Assembly (NCBI GenBank): GCA_005880175.1
Contig: VBJR01000025.1
Location: 22,976-34,125, forward strand
DNA length: 11,150 nucleotides
Direction of reading: 5' to 3'
From: Chloroflexota bacterium
GTDB lineage: Bacteria; Chloroflexota; Dormibacteria; Dormibacterales; Dormibacteraceae
Positions 6,679 to 11,150 of this stretch are shown piece after piece (position 1 is the first letter of the stretch; every line of letters begins with the position of its first letter). Under the pieces are notes generated by a model that did not search any database, was not told the origin of the DNA, and saw only the letters and a program-made list of their open reading frames with translations. A program made the position numbers and the translations under genes.

Positions 6679-7416
6679 TCAGGGCTGGAACAGCCTCCAG
6701 TGCCCTTCGGAGATGACCTGGGCGGCGCCGTCGACCACCCGGATGGCGCTCTCGTCGTCGATCGCGTACGTCGGCGCGGGAATCCGTGCCGCCCACGTCT
6801 CCGCATTGGCCAGGGAAGCGTCGGGGTGGTCCGGGTGCTCCAGGTGCGGGATCACCGCGAAGTCGACGAGTCCCGCTCCATGTCCCGTGACCAGGATTCT
6901 GTCGACGTCACCCCGGGACGTGGGGAAGACGATGTCCTCCGACTTCAGCGGTCCGTCGCTCCCGCGTGGCGGTTCGACGTAGGTCTCGACGAAGGTGGAG
7001 GCGGCCGCGATGCTCCCGGCGCTGACCCCCACGTAGACCGCCCCGGAGCGCAGCGCCGGCAGGAGCCGGGTCAAACCGGAGCGCCGCATCCAGTTGGCGA
7101 GAAACAGGGGGTCGCCGCCCCCGACCAGCAGTGCGTCGGCGTCCCGGACCGCTGGCACCCAGGCAGCCTCCTCGATGCTCGGCAGCGCCGTCAGCTCCAG
7201 CACCCCCAACGACCTCCAACCCAGTTCACACAACGGCGACGAAGCCTTGCCGCAGATCGCCCGCCACGCCATAACGGGCCCGCCGGGGAAGGGGTAGATG
7301 GCGGTGGGAATGAAGAGGGCGCTGGAATCGGCGATCGGCTTGCCCAGCAGGTCGACCAGGGCGTCGCGGATGCTGCCGTTCTTGATCCCGGCCGATGTGA
7401 GGAGATGCGGCTTCAT
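6679..7416 (-). CDS. S51-type peptidase (PepE/cyanophycinase-like, class I amidotransferase fold)
   Basis: This 245-residue protein shows the peptidase S51 pattern: LLVGGGDPLFLANW (oxyanion and substrate region), the nucleophile elbow GVSAGS with Ser132, and a downstream His-rich segment IPHLEHPDHP with His191, 194 and 197 as candidates for the catalytic His. The family cleaves aspartyl dipeptides or cyanophycin beta-links; other members have unknown substrates. No signal peptide is seen, so cytoplasmic. The gene starts 3 nt after the stop of the ATPase gene with a strong AAGGAGG site, so the two are almost certainly co-translated. It ends 18 nt from the convergent methyltransferase-like gene. 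Codons are visibly less GC-rich than in the flanking metabolic genes. Family good, role unknown. Confidence 0.82.
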   Translation of the reverse strand: MKPHLLTSAGIKNGSIRDALVDLLGKPIADSSALFIPTAIYPFPGGPVMAWRAICGKASSPLCELGWRSLGVLELTALPSIEEAAWVPAVRDADALLVGGGDPLFLANWMRRSGLTRLLPALRSGAVYVGVSAGSIAAASTFVETYVEPPRGSDGPLKSEDIVFPTSRGDVDRILVTGHGAGLVDFAVIPHLEHPDHPDASLANAETWAARIPAPTYAIDDESAIRVVDGAAQVISEGHWRLFQP

Positions 7417-7419
7417 TCG

Positions 7420-8796
7420 TCAGCCTCCTTCGTACAGGCGAGCCATGTCCACAAGCTCGACGTCCCCCGCGCGCTGCGCCTGGGTGACCAGCTCGGAGTC
7501 GAAGCCTGCCCGGCTGAAGAGGAGGAGCCTGGCCGCCGGCTCGCTCATGACTCCTCGAACGTGACGCAGGCGTTCCAGCTCACGGAGCCCTACCGGTTCT
7601 GAACGCCACTTGGCCTCGCCGATGGCCAGGATGCGCTCCGTGGAGTTGGGCGTGCGTTCGATCGCGACCACGTCGAGCTCGTGCTGGTGGCGATGTTCGG
7701 GGCAGTTGATCTCCGTACGTGCCACCCGGCTGGCGGATCCTCCCAGGGCATCGGGCGAGGCATGCTGCATGGACCACTCCCGAGCCAGGTCCTCGAAGTG
7801 GGGACCGTAGATCTTGCTCGAAATGGTGTCGGCCTGCTGAGCCCAGACTCGCTCGCCGTCGCGGCGAACGAGCCGCGCTTCGTTCGGCGCGATCACGAGC
7901 TGGTGGAAGCGGAGCATCGGTTCCGCGATCCGGTACGTCGCCCTGTTCTCGCGCAGAGCGTCGCTGGTCCGGACGACCAGCCTGGTTTCCTCCAGGACCG
8001 AGAGCGGGTGAGACAGCGCGCTCTCTTTGCGGCCGACGGCATCGGCGATCTGGCCGCGCCGAGTCCGCCCGGAGGCGATCGCCGAGAGCACAGAGAAGTA
8101 GAGGGACAACTCGCCCAGCTCCGGCTCCTCGGCCAGGAGCACCCGTCCTTCGCGAAAGAACGCCGTCGATGGGTTGAGCAGCCTGCGTGCCACCCACCGA
8201 TCGAACTCCGCCGGGACACGCGGCTGGTCGCCCTCGCAGTAGTCCCGGTAGGCTGGCGTCCCTCCCAGCAGGGAGTGGAGGCGGAACGCCAGCTCGGGTT
8301 GCGCCGCGATCTCGCAGAACCGGGCCGATTCGCGAAAGCCGAACGGCACGAGGCGGGCACGTGAACGCTGGCGCGCCCGTCCCCGAGGACTCAGGGCACG
8401 CTGGATGATCGATGGGATCTCCGGGGCCGTCTTCAGCAAGTACGGGAGCTCGTCGATGATCACCGGCAGTGGCGGCTCCCGTTCCCCGATCGCCAGCAGC
8501 GCGTCCACCACCTGGTCCCAGCCGGCGAACGCGACCGGGGCCACGGTGCCGGTGAACGCCCGATACGCCTCGCTCATCGCCGCCAGGTTCTGCGCCGACG
8601 ACTGCTCGAGGCCCGTGAACAGGAATCCTCCCGTGGCCTCGGCGAGCAGCTCCAGCATGAGCGTCTTGCCCTGGCGCCGCCGTCCATACAGGATGGCCAG
8701 GGTGGCGCCCGCCGCAGTGTTGGTGGCGAACGAAGCCAGATCGGACCATTCGACCTCCCGGCCGAACAGCACGTCGGGCTTGTCGATGGGAACCAT
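7420..8796 (-). CDS. AAA ATPase (ATPase_2) fused to DUF234 PD-(D/E)xK-like domain
   Basis: With the preferred start this is 458 residues. Order of features: LFGREVEW (10-17), Walker A GRRRQGKT (38-45, Lys44), Walker B VIIDE (112-116), GGTPAYRDY (from 178), a winged-helix-like part (TRRGQIADAVGRKESALSHPL), then DUF234 with ELD (Asp375) and GEAKW (Glu394, Lys396), the D...ExK pattern of PD-(D/E)xK nucleases. Between Walker B and GGTPAY the family usually has an L-x-L-C-G-S sensor segment followed by PLxGR; here SRARL runs straight into VPFGFRES (145-157), so about 30 residues look deleted in frame. ATP hydrolysis may be impaired. An upstream ATG at 8877 would add 27 residues, but the family normally begins near the FGRE motif and a palindrome abuts the 8796 start. 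Role unknown; mobile or defence functions are possible but unproven. Confidence 0.82.
   Translation of the reverse strand: MVPIDKPDVLFGREVEWSDLASFATNTAAGATLAILYGRRRQGKTLMLELLAEATGGFLFTGLEQSSAQNLAAMSEAYRAFTGTVAPVAFAGWDQVVDALLAIGEREPPLPVIIDELPYLLKTAPEIPSIIQRALSPRGRARQRSRARLVPFGFRESARFCEIAAQPELAFRLHSLLGGTPAYRDYCEGDQPRVPAEFDRWVARRLLNPSTAFFREGRVLLAEEPELGELSLYFSVLSAIASGRTRRGQIADAVGRKESALSHPLSVLEETRLVVRTSDALRENRATYRIAEPMLRFHQLVIAPNEARLVRRDGERVWAQQADTISSKIYGPHFEDLAREWSMQHASPDALGGSASRVARTEINCPEHRHQHELDVVAIERTPNSTERILAIGEAKWRSEPVGLRELERLRHVRGVMSEPAARLLLFSRAGFDSELVTQAQRAGDVELVDMARLYEGG
7424..7430 (-). promoter_or_regulatory. Shine-Dalgarno site of the S51 peptidase gene
   Basis: AAGGAGG on the minus strand lies 7 nt before the ATG at 7416, inside the last codons of the ATPase gene. 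It fixes the peptidase start and ties the two genes into one transcript. Confidence 0.75.
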
Positions 8797-8799
8797 AGG

Positions 8800-8818
8800 T
8801 GAAGTTATGGTAACTTCA
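8800..8818. promoter_or_regulatory. Perfect 8-3-8 palindrome before the ATPase gene, probable operator
   Basis: TGAAGTTATGGTAACTTCA is a perfect inverted repeat of 8 bp with a 3-bp spacer, AT-rich in a GC-rich region, ending 3 nt before the ATG at 8796. On the minus strand TAACTT (8807-8802) is a TANNNT match 5 nt before that ATG, so the palindrome would overlay a leaderless promoter and a bound repressor would block it. The match to a regulator family is not known to me. If translation begins at 8877 instead, the site lies inside the coding region. Confidence 0.6.
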
Positions 8819-8875
8819 TCTATCGTTAGTTCGCTCCGGCCGCCGTCGCCCGAAACGATGCTAGCCTTCGTCGGC

Positions 8876-8998
8876 ATGGTCGCCGACCCCAGGGACCCGC
8901 GGAGGTGGCGTGGCCGCGTGCGCTCTCGGGTGCCGGATGGGCAGCGGTACCTCGACCTCGCCAGGAGCCCCGAGCGGCGGCGGAGGCTCGCGGGCTAG
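8876..8998 (+). CDS. Possible 40-residue Arg-rich small protein
   Basis: ATG at 8876 to TAG at 8998 encodes 40 residues, 13 of them Arg, with a plausible ordered middle (PDGQRYLDLARSPERRRR). It ends 14 nt before the kinase ATG on the same strand. TAGCCT (8862-8867), 8 nt before the ATG, is a TANNNT match that would allow a leaderless transcript starting here; no ribosome site is seen. It starts within the same CATG (8875-8878) that forms the alternative minus-strand ATG of the ATPase. I do not recognise it. It may instead be untranslated leader of the kinase gene. Confidence 0.3.
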   Translation: MVADPRDPRRWRGRVRSRVPDGQRYLDLARSPERRRRLAG

Positions 8999-9012
8999 GG
9001 CCGGCGTCGCGC

Positions 9013-9900
9013 ATGGATGGGCAGAAGGTCCGGGAGGCAGCGGCGGCCGCCCTGTCGATCGCCTCCGGCCTCGGCCTCCCGGCCACGGACGCCACCCTCC
9101 TGCACAATTCGAACAAGGTGGCCCTGCGGCTGACGCCGTGCGACACCTTTGCCCGAGTCGCCGAGACGGGCGACACGCGCTGGGGCGCGTTCGAGGTCGA
9201 GCTCGCGAGGCGGCTCGCTGCGACGGGCGCTCCCGTCGTGTCCCTGGAGCCTCGGGCCCCTGCCGGGGTCTACGTGCGTGACGGCTTCTCAGCGACCCTC
9301 TGGACCTACTACGAGATCGAGGGCGAACCGCGAGCGACTGGAGGCCTGCTGAGCGGGGAGCTGGCCTCGGACATCGTGGCCGGCGACTATGCCGATGCGC
9401 TGGTCGAGATGCACGCCGGGATGCTCCGGGTCGAGATGGCCACACCTGACTGGACCGATCGCGTCGCGGACGCCCTGGCACTGGTCGGGAGGCCAGACCG
9501 AACTCCAGAGCTGCCAGACGGCGATCGCCAGCTCCTCGTCGGCTCCCTGCGCGCCCTTCGTCGTCGAATCGGTGACCATGGTGCTCGAGAGCAGATCCTC
9601 CATGGCGAGCCGCACCGGGGCAACGTGCTCCGGACGAAGCAGGGCCTGCTGTTCGTGGACCTGGAGACGTGCTGTCGCGGGCCTGTCGAATTCGATCTCG
9701 CCTACGTGCCCGATGACGTGGTTGCGCTGTATCCCGGCGCCAGCGCGGAACTGCTCCATGAGTGCCGCGCGCTGATGCTGGCAATGGTTGCGGCATGGCG
9801 ATGGGATCGAGATGACCAGTTTCCAGACGGTGCCGGCTATCGTGAACCGCTGCTCTCCGAGCTGCGCGAAGCGTGCGAACGGCTCGCGCTGGCTCGCTGA
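9013..9900 (+). CDS. Aminoglycoside phosphotransferase (APH)-fold kinase
   Basis: This 295-residue protein has the APH/choline-kinase fold. The catalytic loop is HGEPHRGNVL (197-206), where the usual HGD Asp is Glu199, with Asn204 kept; the metal-binding Asp is Asp216 in FVDLETCCRGPVEFDLAYV. The N-terminal lobe carries NSNKVALRL. HGE variants occur in this family and are not necessarily dead. Such proteins phosphorylate small molecules with a hydroxyl group; nothing here supports antibiotic resistance as its role. The ATG at 9013 is chosen over an in-frame ATG at 8905, whose extra 36 residues look like out-of-frame low-complexity sequence. It diverges from the ATPase gene and converges on the MFS gene with a 9-nt gap. 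Substrate unknown. Confidence 0.85.
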   Translation: MDGQKVREAAAAALSIASGLGLPATDATLLHNSNKVALRLTPCDTFARVAETGDTRWGAFEVELARRLAATGAPVVSLEPRAPAGVYVRDGFSATLWTYYEIEGEPRATGGLLSGELASDIVAGDYADALVEMHAGMLRVEMATPDWTDRVADALALVGRPDRTPELPDGDRQLLVGSLRALRRRIGDHGAREQILHGEPHRGNVLRTKQGLLFVDLETCCRGPVEFDLAYVPDDVVALYPGASAELLHECRALMLAMVAAWRWDRDDQFPDGAGYREPLLSELREACERLALAR

Positions 9901-9909
9901 CCCCGACCC

Positions 9910-11139
9910 TCACCGATGCCCCCCGACCGGGCCGGGCCGGGCCGCCCACCCCGCTCGCTCCAGCGACGCCAGCGGTCGCAGCAGCAGCCAGCCGGCCAGG
10001 GACGTCGCGGCCAGCGCGGCGAAGCCGGTCTGCCAGCCGCTGGCCAGCGTGAGGGCGCCGAACGCCGCCGGCGCCACCGCGCCGGCCGCCGCCAGGATCG
10101 TGATCTGGAAGCCCATCGCCAGGCCGGCCCGTGAGGCGCCGGCCATCTCCCCGCTCGCCGCGTACGTGATCGCGACGCAGCTCATGCTGAGGACGATCGC
10201 GGCCACCAGCAGGACGCCGACCACGGCGACCGGCCATCCGGCGCCCGCCGCGGCGGCGGCCAGCACCGCCACCGCCCCCAGCGCGAACCACCGCATCGGC
10301 GCGATCCGCGACCGCACCCGGTCCGAGACGCGGCCGGCCGCCACGCGGAGGCCGGCGGCCGCGAGCTGCATGGCGAGGAACGCGCCCGCGGCCGCCGGCA
10401 GCGGCAGCCCGCGGATGTTCAGGTAGGCGACGAAGTAGGCCGAGAGGCTGGTCTGCGCGAGCACGATCAGCGCCGCCGCCACCCCGAGCCGCCACTGCCG
10501 GCGGTCGCGGATCAGCCCCCCGGTCGGGCGGCGAGCCTCGGCCCGGAGGGGCGGCCGCGGGCCCAGCGCGGCGAGCGCGACGAGGGCGCCGACCGTGCAG
10601 ACCGCGGCGGCGGCGAGCAGCGCCGCCCGCACGCCCAGCGTGAGGGCGACCGCCGGCAGCAGGAGCGCGCCGGCCGCGCCGCCGAGGGGCACCGCCATCT
10701 GGCGGATGCTGATCGCGAACGCCCGCTCGGTGGCGTCGAACCAGGCCATCGCCGTTCGCGCGCTGGCCACCGCGGTGGCGGCCGAGAGCATGCTCCCCAG
10801 GGTGAACGCGAGCACGCCGTTCGCGAAGCTGTGCGTCATCCCGGCCGCCACCAGCGCCGCGCCGGCACCGGCCAGGCCGGCGGCGACAGTGACCCGGTCG
10901 CCCCAGCGATCGGCGATCATGCCCCAGCCGGCCACCGTCAGGACGAGGCCGAGCTGGATGCCGCTGAAGATCAGTCCGAGCTGGGCCAGGTCGACGTCGT
11001 AGTAGCGCTGCAGGGCGGGGCCGATCGATGCCAGGCCGGGCATCAGTCCGATGGAGACCGTCAGCTGGCTGAAGCTCGCGACCCCCAGGGCGACCCACCG
11101 GTAGGGCCGCCGTCCAGACGCCGGAGCTCCATGACCCAC
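9910..11139 (-). CDS. MFS transporter, 12 predicted membrane segments
   Basis: This 409-residue protein is almost wholly hydrophobic Ala/Gly/Leu/Val segments broken by short basic loops, in two halves with a longer basic central loop (PRPPLRAEARRPTGGLIRDRRQWR), as in 12-segment major facilitator proteins. Motif A is seen after segment 2: GMIADRWGDR (73-82). The style resembles small organic-acid or CynX/NarK-like carriers, but the substrate cannot be assigned. The GTG at 11139 gives a normal short N-terminus; the frame stays open to the window edge, so a start beyond 11150 cannot be excluded, and the ATG at 11132 is out of frame. High-GC codon use matches the metabolic genes at 1-6660, and the cluster motif lies at its start, so it is probably their transporter although separated by the ATPase block. 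The tail has GGGCC repeated three times (9929-9943). Confidence 0.88.
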   Translation of the reverse strand: MGHGAPASGRRPYRWVALGVASFSQLTVSIGLMPGLASIGPALQRYYDVDLAQLGLIFSGIQLGLVLTVAGWGMIADRWGDRVTVAAGLAGAGAALVAAGMTHSFANGVLAFTLGSMLSAATAVASARTAMAWFDATERAFAISIRQMAVPLGGAAGALLLPAVALTLGVRAALLAAAAVCTVGALVALAALGPRPPLRAEARRPTGGLIRDRRQWRLGVAAALIVLAQTSLSAYFVAYLNIRGLPLPAAAGAFLAMQLAAAGLRVAAGRVSDRVRSRIAPMRWFALGAVAVLAAAAAGAGWPVAVVGVLLVAAIVLSMSCVAITYAASGEMAGASRAGLAMGFQITILAAAGAVAPAAFGALTLASGWQTGFAALAATSLAGWLLLRPLASLERAGWAARPGPVGGHR

Positions 11140-11150
11140 CGTAGTACGAT
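11137..11150. promoter_or_regulatory. Cluster motif site 4 at the MFS start
   Basis: CACCGTAGTACGAT (11137-11150) contains the perfect 9-bp palindrome CGTAGTACG and matches site 1 in 9 of 14 positions. As at site 1, the minus strand reads GTACTACG right before a GTG start. The window ends here, so the promoter and any divergent partner gene are not visible. Confidence 0.4.

Noticed and set aside
8797..8877. N-terminal extension of the ATPase from the ATG at 8877
   Set aside because: It would place the palindrome inside the gene, adds residues with no family similarity, and no promoter-like sequence is seen upstream of it on that strand. It remains possible.
9013..9900. Antibiotic-resistance gene
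   Set aside because: The APH fold is shared by many kinases of unrelated small molecules; the HGE variant and context give no support for drug resistance.
6660..9911. GACCCTC at both edges of the ATPase-kinase block (6660-6666 and 9905-9911) as an insertion duplication
   Set aside because: Seven bases in GC-rich DNA is easily chance, and there are no terminal inverted repeats or recombinase gene.
9929..9943. Three tandem GGGCC units
   Set aside because: Part of the Gly/Pro/Arg-coding tail of the MFS gene; too short to treat as a meaningful repeat array.
1341..11007. Further CGTAGTA copies at 1341 and 10998 as extra motif sites
   Set aside because: Both lie inside coding sequence where they arise from Tyr-Tyr codons read on the opposite strand, and the rest of the 14-bp motif does not match.

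Overview
This is a GC-rich stretch (roughly 70% or more by eye, not computed) with very tight gene packing. Its protein families (FMN alpha-hydroxy-acid oxidases, cyclase family, amidohydrolase-2, MetE-like, Rieske) and several gene starts without a Shine-Dalgarno sequence point to an actinobacterium-like, probably soil, organism. That placement is inference; the window holds no rRNA, tRNA or other taxonomic marker. I see no insertion sequence, CRISPR array or tRNA.

Layout. Positions 1-1455 (minus strand) hold a small Rieske [2Fe-2S] protein and then an amidohydrolase-2 family metal hydrolase that runs off the left edge. Diverging from it, with 18 nt between starts, is an FMN-dependent alpha-hydroxy-acid oxidase/dehydrogenase (1474-2646, plus). 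It is followed by a two-gene plus-strand unit: a crotonase-fold enoyl-CoA hydratase/isomerase (2665-3561) overlapping by ATGA a cyclase-family metal hydrolase (3558-4478). A second FMN hydroxy-acid oxidase (4475-5515, minus) converges on the cyclase with a 4-nt overlap and diverges, with 17 nt between starts, from a MetE C-terminal-domain-like zinc methyltransferase (5533-6660, plus). At the right edge an MFS transporter (9910-11139, minus) reads toward the centre.

Between the methyltransferase and the transporter lies a block of different character (about 6661-9909), with less extreme GC in its codons. It contains an AAA ATPase fused to a PD-(D/E)xK-like DUF234 domain, a tightly coupled S51-type peptidase, a possible 40-residue basic ORF, and an aminoglycoside-phosphotransferase-fold kinase. 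A perfect 8-3-8 palindrome sits just before the preferred ATPase start.

The most informative non-coding signal is a 14-bp motif, approximately TCTCGTAnTAyCGT. It occurs next to the start codons at 1455/1474, 2665, 5515/5533 and 11139, so it covers every start of the metabolic cluster that is first in its transcript. I did not find it in the ATPase/peptidase/kinase block. It fits a shared promoter/operator element for a local regulon, with many first genes probably translated from leaderless mRNAs and downstream genes (amidohydrolase, peptidase) carrying strong AGGAGG-type ribosome sites.

Taken together, the metabolic genes look like an uncharacterised catabolic cluster: uptake by the MFS protein, oxidation of 2-hydroxy acids, CoA-thioester chemistry, and two metal-dependent hydrolases/decarboxylases, plus a Rieske electron carrier and a thiol methyl/alkyl transferase. 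The substrate cannot be read from sequence.
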